A DNA stretch of 8,564 bases from an uncultured Mailhella sp. (GCF_905187505.1 NZ_CAJJIC010000103.1:1-8564); one strand, 5' to 3'; positions 1 to 6,287 are shown, counted from the first letter of the stretch. Program-made: numbers and translations. Notes: a model not told the origin generated them from the letters alone.

Positions 1-1108
1 ACTGGTGCAGAATGCGTCCCTTTTCATCCACAAGCACGGACTTGATGGTGGTCGAGCCTGCGTCGATGCCGAGGTACACGGGGGCAGGCGCTTCCTTCGT
101 GCCGGAAAGTTCGGAGATGTCCGCCCATGAGGCGGTGTGGGAATTGTGTCTTTCCCGGAAAAGCCGCAGTTCCTCCTCGTCGTGGAAGAGAGGCGGCAGA
201 GAAACCACGTCGGGCTTGTGGGCTCCGCTGGTCAGTTTGTCAGCAAGAGCCGACAGCTCTTCGGCTGTCCATACATGCTCTCCAACCTGCTGCTCGTTGC
301 CGGGGAGCTCCTGCTGAGATACGGAATACATGGCCGTGCCCATGGCGACGAAATATTCCGCATAGGGAGGGAAAATGGCGTTCTCTTCCGAGAGCGCCAG
401 AGTTTCCACGAAGCGCTGACGAAGGCTGCTGAGAAAGGCGAGAGGTCCGCCGAGAAATGCCACCTTGCCGGTAATGGCTCGTCCGCAGGCAAGGCCGCTT
501 ACGGCCTGTTCCACGACGGCCTGGAAGATGGAGGCGGCAATGTCCTCTCTGGCGCAGCCTTCGTTGAGCAGCGGAAGAATGTCCGTTTTGGCGAAGACGC
601 CGCAACGCGAGGCTATGGGATAGATGGTGCGGTAGCGGGAGGCGAGTTCGTTCAGGCCTGCGGCGTCGGTGTTGAGGAACGTGGCCATCTGATCGATGAA
701 CGCACCCGTGCCGCCGGCGCACGTTTCGTTCATTCTCTGTTCCACGCCGCCGGTGAAGAATGTGATCTTTGCGTCCTCGCCGCCGAGTTCGATGGTGACG
801 TCGACGTCGGGAATGCGTCTGCGTATGCTTTCAGAGGAGGCAATGACTTCCTGAACGAAGGGAATGCCGAGTTCTTCCGTAAGGGAAATGGCGCCGGAAC
901 CGGTAGCCGCCAGCGTGAAGGCATGACCGGAGAGCCCGCCGTCGGCGAGCGCTTCGCGGAAGAGCTGGGCCACTGTTGCCCGAACGTCGGACATGTGGCG
1001 CTGGTAGCGTGCATAGAGCACGCGGGTAGACGGGTCCAGGACAACGAGCTTCACTGTGGTGGAGCCGATATCGAGACCAATGTGAGCCAAGGTCGACCTT
1101 GTATCCAT
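1..1108 (-). CDS. Acyl-CoA dehydratase activase-related protein, N-terminal part (runs off the left edge)
   Basis: The 369 visible residues are an ATP-binding domain of the BadF/BadG/BcrA/HgdC (ASKHA) family. Residues 11-25 hold the phosphate-loop signature GLDIGSTTVKLVVLD, and ELGGEDAKI is at 107-115. The two cysteines that in HgdC bind the dimer-bridging [4Fe-4S] cluster are present: C130 in NETCAGGTGAFIDQ and C169 in SRCGVFAKTD. A second copy of the signature, YLGIDAGSTTIKSVLVDE, begins at 345 just before the edge. This tandem arrangement is typical of the large (about 1400 aa) activase-related proteins that also carry dehydratase-like domains, not of the short HgdC activator of about 260 aa. 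Known family members drive ATP-dependent low-potential electron transfer to radical dehydratases or benzoyl-CoA-type reductases; the substrate here is unknown. The ATG at 1108 has only a weak upstream AGGG. The gene lies 83 bp downstream of rnc on the same strand and may be cotranscribed. No frameshift is visible. Confidence 0.9.
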   Translation of the reverse strand, partial: MDTRSTLAHIGLDIGSTTVKLVVLDPSTRVLYARYQRHMSDVRATVAQLFREALADGGLSGHAFTLAATGSGAISLTEELGIPFVQEVIASSESIRRRIPDVDVTIELGGEDAKITFFTGGVEQRMNETCAGGTGAFIDQMATFLNTDAAGLNELASRYRTIYPIASRCGVFAKTDILPLLNEGCAREDIAASIFQAVVEQAVSGLACGRAITGKVAFLGGPLAFLSSLRQRFVETLALSEENAIFPPYAEYFVAMGTAMYSVSQQELPGNEQQVGEHVWTAEELSALADKLTSGAHKPDVVSLPPLFHDEEELRLFRERHNSHTASWADISELSGTKEAPAPVYLGIDAGSTTIKSVLVDEKGRILHQ

Positions 1109-1174
1109 ACAAGACACCCTGAGGGAATCGAACGAATCCAGAGTAGGTTAATGGTGAAAAAAACGCAAGGGGGG

Positions 1175-1193
1175 AAAAGCCGGAAAGCCGGCT
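1175..1193 (-). terminator. Weak hairpin at the end of rnc, possible attenuating terminator
   Basis: On the minus strand AGCCGG, a CTTT loop and CCGGCT form a 6-bp stem that overlaps the rnc stop codon. The stem is followed by TTTT and then a run of six C. The U-tract is short, so termination is probably partial at best, and read-through into the activase gene is plausible. Confidence 0.3.
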
Positions 1194-1908
1194 ATTCCTT
1201 GACGCCCAGGGCTTCAAGAGCCAGACGGGCCGCTTCCTGCTCGGCTCGCTTGAGGCTGCCTCCTTCCGCAACGAAGCTGCGTCCGTCGGACAGTTCAAGC
1301 TGCACGCGAAAGGTCTTGGCGTGTTCCGGGCCGCTGCTGGACAGAGGCATGTAGACGGGCAGAGAATGGAGCAGAGACTGCGTGGCCTCCTGAAGACGGG
1401 TTTTGTAGTCCTTGCTCTTGCGGTCCGTGCCCGGTTCCGGCCAGCGGCCGGCATAAAGCCGATGAATGAGGGCGGAGGCTTCCTCGTGTCCGCCGTCGAG
1501 GTAGACGGCTCCGAGCACGGCCTCCATGGCGTCGGCAATGAGCGCCGGACGTTCCCGTCCTCCCTGGGCTTCCTCGCCTCGTCCCATGAACAGAAGTTCG
1601 CCGAGATGAAGGCTGCGCGCCAGCTCGGCAAGCTTGCCTTCGCTGACGAGCCGGGAACGCAGACGCGTCATGCCGCCTTCCCGCTCCTGCGGAAAGCGGT
1701 TGTAGATTTCGCAGGAAACGTTCACTTCAAGCACGGCGTCGCCCAGAAATTCCAGCCGTTCGTTGTGCGCGGTGTTGTGTTCATTGGCCCACGAGCTGTG
1801 GGTCAGCGCCGTGGCCAGCAGCGATATGTCGTGAAAACGATACTGGAGGCGCCCTTCAAGTTCCGAAAGGCGCTTCAGAGCATCAGGGGAAAAAGCTGTC
1901 CTGTGCAT
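1192..1908 (-). CDS. rnc: Ribonuclease III
   Basis: Complete 238-aa RNase III, the usual length for the bacterial enzyme. It cleaves double-stranded RNA in rRNA maturation and mRNA turnover in the cytoplasm. The nuclease domain has the signature HNERLEFLGDAVLEV at 48-62. By alignment with E. coli from memory, the catalytic and Mg2+ residues are E50, E53, D57, E77, D126 and E129 (the last two in LIADAMEAVLGAVYLD), all present. A C-terminal double-stranded RNA-binding domain runs from about DYKTRLQEATQ (167) to EQEAARLALEAL (223-234), with the conserved KRAEQEAA helix. The start was chosen by the ribosome site: GAGGAG stands 8 nt upstream of the ATG at 1908. An ATG 5 nt further upstream is out of frame and too close to the site. 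Transcription runs away from the divergent gene at 2032; the activase gene follows downstream. Confidence 0.97.
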   Translation of the reverse strand: MHRTAFSPDALKRLSELEGRLQYRFHDISLLATALTHSSWANEHNTAHNERLEFLGDAVLEVNVSCEIYNRFPQEREGGMTRLRSRLVSEGKLAELARSLHLGELLFMGRGEEAQGGRERPALIADAMEAVLGAVYLDGGHEEASALIHRLYAGRWPEPGTDRKSKDYKTRLQEATQSLLHSLPVYMPLSSSGPEHAKTFRVQLELSDGRSFVAEGGSLKRAEQEAARLALEALGVKE

Positions 1909-1931
1909 CTCATAAACTCCTCATGAAGAAA

Positions 1932-1960
1932 GAAATATGCTCTCATCGGGCAATTGGCAA
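1932..1960 (-). promoter_or_regulatory. Possible sigma-70 promoter for rnc
   Basis: On the minus strand TTGCCA (1955-1960) is separated by 17 bp from TATTTC (1932-1937), a few bases upstream of the rnc ribosome-binding site. The -10 matches the consensus only in its first three bases, so this is a tentative call. Confidence 0.25.
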
Positions 1961-1974
1961 TAGGCTGTTCCGAC

Positions 1975-2003
1975 TTGACAAGCGGGCCGGGACTTCCTAC
2001 TTA
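1975..2003 (+). promoter_or_regulatory. Sigma-70-type promoter for the small gene at 2032
   Basis: A perfect -35 box, TTGACA (1975-1980), is followed after 17 bp by TACTTA (1998-2003), a poor -10 within a T/A-rich stretch. The predicted leader is only about 20 nt and contains AAGGAG (2019-2024). The same -35 box occurs before the PxxKW gene further right. Confidence 0.5.
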
Positions 2004-2031
2004 TCTATCACAACATTCAAGGAGTCTTATC

Positions 2032-2361
2032 ATGGCCTATGATATCCGTCTTGTAAAAATCGTGACCGGTGAGCTCATCATCGGCAAGTTCGATGCCGAA
2101 GCCAACGCTCTGACCGACGTCGCCATCATGCAGACTGTTCCTACCCAGCAGGGCGTCCAGCTCATGATGCTGCCCTATGGCTATCCCTTCGACCAGGAGT
2201 TCAACGGCCGCATAGACGGCAAGCATTTCCTCTTCGAATATTCTCACACTCCTCAGGAAGTGCAGGACAAGTATCTGGAAGCCTGCTCCAATCTGTCCCT
2301 CTCTTCCGGCGGACTGAACCCCAATCCTTCGCAGAACGGCGGTTCCGGACTCATCCTGTAG
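2032..2361 (+). CDS. Small conserved-type hypothetical protein, possible Sm-like N-terminal domain
   Basis: 109 aa, soluble, with no signal peptide or membrane segment. I do not recognise a named family. The N-terminus, IRLVKIVTGELIIGKFDAE (5-23), resembles the first strands of Sm-like barrels (pattern VKLxTGExxxG) found in several small bacterial and phage proteins. It is followed by LPYGYPFD (47-54) and a strand-like KHFLFEY (64-70). An Sm-like fold is inference from this pattern only. The last 20 residues are low-complexity and rich in Gly, Asn, Ser and Pro (SSGGLNPNPSQNGGSG), probably a flexible tail. The start at 2032 is fixed by AAGGAG with a 7-nt spacer; in-frame extension upstream would run through the promoter. 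The gene is monocistronic: its own promoter upstream, a strong terminator 17 bp after the stop, and it is divergent from rnc. Confidence 0.85.
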   Translation: MAYDIRLVKIVTGELIIGKFDAEANALTDVAIMQTVPTQQGVQLMMLPYGYPFDQEFNGRIDGKHFLFEYSHTPQEVQDKYLEACSNLSLSSGGLNPNPSQNGGSGLIL

Positions 2362-2380
2362 TCCTACATCGGATTTGCAC

Positions 2381-2415
2381 AAAAAAGGCGCGAGGCGAAA
2401 GCTTCGCGCTTTTTT
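2381..2415. terminator. Strong bidirectional intrinsic terminator
   Basis: GGCGCGAGGC (2387-2396), a GAAA tetraloop (2397-2400) and GCTTCGCGCT (2401-2410) form a 10-bp stem with two G-U pairs. It is flanked by AAAAAA on the left and a T-run on the right, so it can terminate transcription from either side. It ends the gene at 2032 and may also serve the convergent gene ending at 2585. Confidence 0.88.
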
Positions 2416-2509
2416 GTGCTTTCGGAAAGGGGCAGAAAATTTTATCCGACCGGGGAAAGCGGCTCGGGATCTTTGGCGTGCCCGTGCATGAAGCTCCGAG
2501 CGCTCGAAC

Positions 2510-2543
2510 CCTCGTTCTGCGGAAGGAGTTTCGCAGAACGAGG
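2510..2543. repeat. Perfect 12-bp inverted repeat in the convergent spacer
   Basis: CCTCGTTCTGCG (2510-2521) and CGCAGAACGAGG (2532-2543) are exact reverse complements around a 10-nt loop, GAAGGAGTTT. No T-run follows on either strand, so it is not a canonical intrinsic terminator. A perfect palindrome, CGAGCGCTCG, sits just left of it at 2497-2506. It lies 42 bp past the stop of the minus-strand gene ending at 2585, so it may act as a 3'-end-stabilising hairpin or be a repeat-family member. The rest of 2420-2584 shows no gene. Confidence 0.7.
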
Positions 2544-2584
2544 ACGGCCTTCCTGCGGGCAGACCGTCATTTACGACGATGCGC

Positions 2585-3169
2585 CTACAGCGCGGTGAGC
2601 ATATATTTGCGTACGAGCTTCAGGGCGGCCTCTCTGCAGGCCTCATCGGTTTCGTTCTGCGCGGAAAGACGGATCAGCGGCATGGCCTCGTTCACGAAGT
2701 CTGGTCTTGCCTCCAGCAGACGCTCAATGGCATGGTAGCAGGAAATGCGCAGAGGAGCGTGGTCGCAGAAGCCCGTGCTTTTTTCTTCCGGGGCGTCGTA
2801 GATGTAGTGCAGAAGCACGCGGCGGAAGGTGTCCGCCAGAGGGGGACACTGCGCAAGCGTTTCGCCGAAGGCTTCGGGAATGCCCCAGCCTATGTTGCCG
2901 GATTCCTCGTTCATGTGCCACATGAAGCGGCGCACGATGTTCTTGGCATCCTCGGGAGAGTCTGCGTAGACTTTTGCCATGACGCCCCCCATGGCGAAGG
3001 CTGCGCGCTCGGCCATGGTCCCGCCTTCCGTGAGGCAGGCGAAAAGAGCGTTGGCCAGCGACAGGGGAGAGGCGTCTTCGCATTCTGCGGGAAGAGGCTG
3101 CTGCTTCGACCACTTTTCGTCGCGAAACCAGGTCCGCAGAGCGTTTTTCAGGGAACGGAAACGAGGCAT
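2585..3169 (-). CDS. DVU0298-family protein (HEAT-repeat-like)
   Basis: 194 aa, cytoplasmic by appearance, alpha-helical, with no enzymatic motif. I recognise it as the DVU0298 family, conserved in Desulfovibrio-type bacteria with no established function. The diagnostic stretch lies at 80-103 and includes RRFMWHMNEESG followed by NIGWGIPEAFGE. Flanking helices such as ERAAFAMGGVMAKVYAD (54-70) and the C-terminal CREAALKLVRKYM (178-190) fit a HEAT-like solenoid, which would suggest a protein-binding scaffold (inference). The start was set at 3169 because AAGAAGGAG lies 7 nt upstream. The ATG two codons earlier is jammed against the ribosome site, and a longer frame to 3202 has no such site. 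The gene is convergent with the Sm-like gene and divergent from the PxxKW gene. Confidence 0.85.
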   Translation of the reverse strand: MPRFRSLKNALRTWFRDEKWSKQQPLPAECEDASPLSLANALFACLTEGGTMAERAAFAMGGVMAKVYADSPEDAKNIVRRFMWHMNEESGNIGWGIPEAFGETLAQCPPLADTFRRVLLHYIYDAPEEKSTGFCDHAPLRISCYHAIERLLEARPDFVNEAMPLIRLSAQNETDEACREAALKLVRKYMLTAL

Positions 3170-3262
3170 GGGCATACTCCTTCTTGATGTCGGGCGTACC
3201 ATACTATGGATGCCGGCGACATGGCAAGTTTGCCGGTTTTTTGCAGGTTGAACAATTGGGGC

Positions 3263-3292
3263 TTGACAGAAAGGCGATTACAGGACAATTAT
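3263..3292 (+). promoter_or_regulatory. Sigma-70-type promoter for the PxxKW gene
   Basis: TTGACA (3263-3268) is separated by 18 bp from AATTAT (3287-3292), which matches the -10 consensus at four of six positions. The predicted leader is about 50 nt. The perfect -35 box agrees with strong expression of a small protein gene. Confidence 0.55.
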
Positions 3293-3316
3293 TCGAGTTC
3301 CTATTGTGCTAACCAG

Positions 3317-3333
3317 CCCCGCCATCGACGGGG
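3317..3333 (+). promoter_or_regulatory. 5'-leader hairpin ahead of the PxxKW gene
   Basis: CCCCG (3317-3321) and CGGGG (3329-3333) form a 5-bp GC stem with a 7-nt loop. It lies between the promoter and the TTGGAGGA ribosome site and leaves that site free. A role in mRNA stability is possible but not shown. Confidence 0.4.
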
Positions 3334-3352
3334 AATGACTTGGAGGATTCCT

Positions 3353-3619
3353 ATGAGCAAAGTTCTTCAGAACGCCGTCAAGACCGAAGCCGGTGTTGAA
3401 GTGAACGGCATTCCTGTTCAGCCCATCGTTGAAAAGTGCAGCGGCTGCGATCGCATCTGCGAGTTCGAAGGCCAGCAGTTCTGCGCGAGCTACCCCATCC
3501 CCGCCAAGAAGTGGACTTCCGGCAAGTGCAACTTCGCCACCCACGTCAAGGTGGAAGTTGCCGCCAAGGCCAAGGTGAACCCTCTGAAGGCCTCCAAGCG
3601 TGCCGCCAAGGGCCACTAA
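3353..3619 (+). CDS. PxxKW-family cysteine-rich small protein
   Basis: 88 aa. The five cysteines, C29, C32, C36, C44 and C59, lie in a compact core, EKCSGCDRICEFEGQQFCAS followed by YPIPAKKWTSGKCNF. PAKKW (50-54) is the signature that names the PxxKW cysteine-rich family seen in sulfate-reducing deltaproteobacteria. The CxxC...C pattern suggests a zinc or iron-sulfur site; which one cannot be told from sequence. The tail (67-88) is rich in Lys and Ala, so the protein is basic at its C-terminus. There is no signal peptide, so it is probably cytoplasmic. The codon set is restricted (AAG, GTT, ATC, TTC dominate), consistent with high expression. The ATG at 3353 follows TTGGAGGA at good distance. 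It has its own promoter. The M20 gene lies 196 bp downstream after a hairpin-rich spacer. Confidence 0.9.
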   Translation: MSKVLQNAVKTEAGVEVNGIPVQPIVEKCSGCDRICEFEGQQFCASYPIPAKKWTSGKCNFATHVKVEVAAKAKVNPLKASKRAAKGH

Positions 3620-3634
3620 GCCGTACCTTCATTT

Positions 3635-3790
3635 CCGGCCGTACGGCCGGTACGCGGTACATTCTTCGAGAATGTTCGTCCGGAACGTTCCGGGAAGTGG
3701 CCTTTTCAGTCTCACATCGGAGACGAAAGGTCATGCGTTGCCGTTTTTTCTTTTGACCTTCACCGGGTTCCGCATTGTCGGCACCCGGTG
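3635..3790 (+). promoter_or_regulatory. Hairpin-dense spacer between the PxxKW and M20 genes
   Basis: Six inverted repeats follow one another. There is a 16-bp palindrome CCGGCCGTACGGCCGG (3635-3650). ACATTCT/AGAATGT (3659-3675) has a 3-nt loop. A 14-bp palindrome, CCGGAACGTTCCGG, is at 3680-3693. CCTTTT/GAAAGG plus GTCTC/GAGAC form a stem within 3701-3730. AAGGTCA/TGACCTT (3727-3760) has a loop containing a T-run. CACCGGGT/ACCCGGTG (3761-3790) is an 8-bp stem ending 14 nt before the GGAG of the M20 gene. The fourth and fifth stems share 3727-3730 and cannot form together. No stem is followed directly by a U-tract, so the PxxKW transcript's end point is unclear. No convincing separate promoter for the M20 gene was seen. 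Confidence 0.6.
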
Positions 3791-3815
3791 TTAGGTGTTT
3801 AATTGGAGTGTTATT

Positions 3816-5060
3816 ATGTCTCTGGAAGAAAAGCATACCCTGCTTGCCTCGCTTTCCGGCCGTGCCGAACGTGTTTTTGAACTGCAGAGCGCCATGACGG
3901 CCCGACGCGGCCTCGGCCCCGACAACGGGGGCGACGGGGAGCAGAGCAAGGCAGAGTATCTTGAGGCATGGCTTCGTTCCTTCGGCATCGATGACATCGA
4001 GCATGTCGACGCTGCCGACGACAGAGTGCCTTCCCGCAGGCGTCCCAACCTTATCGTTCGCATTCCCGGCCGGTCTTCCCGTACGGTATGGATACTCGGT
4101 CACCTGGACGTGGTTCCCGCGGGAGAGGAGAGCCTGTGGCATTCCGATCCGTGGGTGGTGACGCGCGACAAGGACGACGCAGACCTGATTTATGGCCGCG
4201 GCGTGGAAGACAATCAGCAGGCCGTCGTTTGCGGTTGCCTGCTGGCTGCCGCCATCAAGGAGACGGGGGTCACACCGGATTTCGGCCTCGGTCTCATCCT
4301 CGTGTCCGATGAGGAGACGGGCAACGCCTACGGCATTCAGCATCTTTTCCGGGAAAGGCCGGATTTCGTTTCTCCGGACGACATCGTGCTGGTTCCCGAC
4401 TCGGGAAGTCCGGACGGCGGATTCATTGAAATTGCGGAAAAGGGCATACTCTGGCTGCGCGTGGACATAGAAGGCTGCCAGTGTCATGCTTCCCGTCCCG
4501 ATGACGGCAGAAACGCCCTTACGGCTGCGGCGGCCATGATTCTCGGCACGAAGGCTGTTGAGGAAGAATTTACCGCCCGCAATGAACTTTTTGCTCCCGA
4601 CCGCTCCACCTTCACCCCCACGAAGCACGAGCCCAACGTTCCCAATGTGAATACCATGCCCGGCAAGGAAGTATTCTACATAGACTGCCGCGTGCTCCCC
4701 TGCTACTCTCTGGAAGAAGTGCTCATCGCCTTCCGAGCTCTGGCTGACAAGGTGGCAAAACAGTACGGCGTTTCCGTAACTGTGGAAAAGTACATGGAAG
4801 AGCCGGCCGCTGCGCCCACGTCCGAGGACAGCGCCGTGGTGACCGGTCTCAGAAGGGCCGTGAAGGAAGTGCTCGGCAAAGAATGCCGCTGCGGCGGCAT
4901 AGGCGGATCCACCGTGGCGGTCAATTTCCGCGAGCGCGGCATTCCTGCTGCCGTATGGGCGTTGATTTTTGAGAACTGCCATTCCCCCAATGAGGCGGCC
5001 CGACTTTCGTTCGCCGTGAAGGAAGCGCAGGTGTTTGCCTCCATGCTGTTCAACGACTGA
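3816..5060 (+). CDS. M20-family metallo-hydrolase (ArgE/DapE/carboxypeptidase-like)
   Basis: 414 aa, normal length for the family, without a signal peptide, so probably cytoplasmic. M20 enzymes use two zinc ions to hydrolyse amide bonds of peptides or N-acyl amino acids. The expected ligands are all visible: H96 and D98 in ILGHLDVVPAG, bridging D132 in GRGVEDNQQ, catalytic E166 with ligand E167 in SDEETGN, D195 in VPDSG, and H389 in NCHSPNE. A lid or dimerisation domain lies between about 205 and 325. Substrate cannot be assigned; dipeptidase and desuccinylase or deacetylase activities both occur in the family. The start at 3816 has GGAG 7 nt upstream; an in-frame GTG 21 nt earlier lacks a site. 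A glycosyltransferase gene follows after 11 bp, which indicates one operon. Confidence 0.93.
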   Translation: MSLEEKHTLLASLSGRAERVFELQSAMTARRGLGPDNGGDGEQSKAEYLEAWLRSFGIDDIEHVDAADDRVPSRRRPNLIVRIPGRSSRTVWILGHLDVVPAGEESLWHSDPWVVTRDKDDADLIYGRGVEDNQQAVVCGCLLAAAIKETGVTPDFGLGLILVSDEETGNAYGIQHLFRERPDFVSPDDIVLVPDSGSPDGGFIEIAEKGILWLRVDIEGCQCHASRPDDGRNALTAAAAMILGTKAVEEEFTARNELFAPDRSTFTPTKHEPNVPNVNTMPGKEVFYIDCRVLPCYSLEEVLIAFRALADKVAKQYGVSVTVEKYMEEPAAAPTSEDSAVVTGLRRAVKEVLGKECRCGGIGGSTVAVNFRERGIPAAVWALIFENCHSPNEAARLSFAVKEAQVFASMLFND

Positions 5061-5071
5061 TCGGAGGGGTC

Positions 5072-6214
5072 ATGCGCACGATACAGGTTGTCAATGTCCG
5101 CTGGTACAATGCCACGGCGTGGTATGGCGTAACGCTTGCGCATTGCCTTCAGAAGGCAGGACATGAGTCGCTCGTCGCCGGACTTGCAGGAACTCCGCCC
5201 ATCATGAAGGCGCGCGAGCTCGGCCTGCCCACGGTGGAGCTGCCTTTCAACTCCCAGACTCCAGGCGGTCTGCTGGAGCTTGTTCGCGGCATGGACGGCC
5301 TTGTGCGGGAGTTTGGACCGGATGTCGTCAACTGTCATCGCGGTGAAGCTTTCGTTTTGTGGGCTCTCATGAAAAAGAGATACGGCTTTGCTCTGGTCAG
5401 GACCAGAGGAGACCGGCGTCTTCCCCGCGGAGGATTCGTCAACCGCTGGCTGCACTGCCGGGCGGCGGATGCCGTCATTGCCACGAACAGTCTCATGACG
5501 CGGCATTTTTCCGAAGCTCTTCATGTGCCTTCCGACAAGCTTTATACCATACTCGGAGGCGTGGACACGGCGCGCTTTCATGCCGACAGGCAGGCAGGCG
5601 CCGAAGTGCGCCGACGGTACGGTTTCAGCGAGAACGACGTGGTCATGGGACTTCTCGGACGCATGGACGAGGTCAAGGGCATCCGGGAAACGGTTGCCGC
5701 GCTGGCAAAGGCGAGGAAACTGTCGCCCGAGGCGGAAAGAATACGTTTTCTCGTCATCGGATTCGATTCCGAATTCACGACGGAAGACGTCGCCCGCTGG
5801 TCCAGGGAACAAGGACTCGGAGAGCTCGACGGAATAGTCACCGTGACCGGCAGGGTGGAGAAGCCGGAAGAAGTGATCAACGCGCTTGATTTCGGCATCC
5901 TTGCTTCGCTGGGCTCGGAAGCCATTGCCCGGGCGGCTCTGGAAATCATGGCGTCCGGCGTGCCTCTCATTTCTTCCACTACCGGAGTCATGCCTGACCT
6001 TCTGCCTCCGCAGTACTGTTTCGCTCCCGGAGATACGCAGGCCATGGCCGAACGCATGGTTCAGGCGATGGATGAAGATTGGCGTGCCGAACTGGCACAG
6101 GTCTGCGTTGACCGTGTTTTCAAGGGCGGTCTGCGCCTTGAAGATTTTCTTGAGGCCTCCCTCAACGTATATGACAGAGCGATTCGCTCGGCGAGCCGGA
6201 CATCCGTCTTGTAA
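5072..6214 (+). CDS. Glycosyltransferase, GT4-like (GT-B fold)
   Basis: 380 aa, soluble or membrane-peripheral. Two Rossmann-like halves are apparent. The N-terminal acceptor domain runs to about 155 and starts MRTIQVVNVRWYNATAW; it includes the CHRGEAF turn (88-94). The nucleotide-sugar domain starts at GGVDTARF (162-169). It has LLGRMDEVKG (194-203), and the region GSEAIARAALEIMASG (281-296) contains the EX7E pair E283/E291 that binds the donor nucleotide in GT4 retaining enzymes. The following PLISSTTGVMPDLL is also typical. The donor and acceptor sugars are unknown; lipopolysaccharide or another cell-surface glycan is the likely destination. The ATG at 5072 has GGAGG just upstream, 11 bp after the M20 stop, so translation is likely coupled. 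A strong terminator follows 26 bp after the stop. Confidence 0.92.
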   Translation: MRTIQVVNVRWYNATAWYGVTLAHCLQKAGHESLVAGLAGTPPIMKARELGLPTVELPFNSQTPGGLLELVRGMDGLVREFGPDVVNCHRGEAFVLWALMKKRYGFALVRTRGDRRLPRGGFVNRWLHCRAADAVIATNSLMTRHFSEALHVPSDKLYTILGGVDTARFHADRQAGAEVRRRYGFSENDVVMGLLGRMDEVKGIRETVAALAKARKLSPEAERIRFLVIGFDSEFTTEDVARWSREQGLGELDGIVTVTGRVEKPEEVINALDFGILASLGSEAIARAALEIMASGVPLISSTTGVMPDLLPPQYCFAPGDTQAMAERMVQAMDEDWRAELAQVCVDRVFKGGLRLEDFLEASLNVYDRAIRSASRTSVL

Positions 6215-6240
6215 TGTCTGCTCAGAGCTCGGCACGAATG

Positions 6241-6287
6241 CCTCATGAAAAAGCCCTGCTTTTTAATGGCGGGGCTTTTTCATGAGG
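6241..6287. terminator. Long bidirectional intrinsic terminator
   Basis: CCTCATGAAAAAGCCC (6241-6256) pairs perfectly with GGGCTTTTTCATGAGG (6272-6287). A few further pairs extend inward (TGC with GCG, including one G-U), closing a short T-rich loop. The A-run and T-run inside the stem let it work in both directions. It ends the M20-glycosyltransferase operon and lies 71 bp past the stop of the convergent nitroreductase gene. Confidence 0.9.

Noticed and set aside
137..1354. A 405-codon open frame on the plus strand across the activase and rnc genes
   Set aside because: It runs antisense through two genes with clear catalytic motifs and has a shadow-like composition.
2470..2560. A possible tRNA-like T-arm (GGTTCGA on the minus strand) beside the inverted repeat
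   Set aside because: The flanking bases do not form a 5-bp T-stem, and no acceptor or anticodon arms could be drawn.
3223..3243. GGCA-AGTT-TGCC followed by GGTTTTTT, looking like a plus-strand terminator
   Set aside because: The stem is only 4 bp and no plus-strand gene ends upstream; it lies between divergent genes. Likely chance.
3546..4982. A 478-codon open frame on the minus strand across the M20 gene
   Set aside because: It lies antisense to a gene with all family motifs, has a composition rich in Arg, His, Gly and Ala, shows no recognisable domain, and its start has no fitting ribosome site. It is a by-product of GC-rich codon use.
4703..6235. A 510-codon open frame on the minus strand across the glycosyltransferase gene
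   Set aside because: It is antisense to a well-supported glycosyltransferase, overlaps the other antisense frame and has no recognisable domain. Its start abuts the bidirectional terminator.
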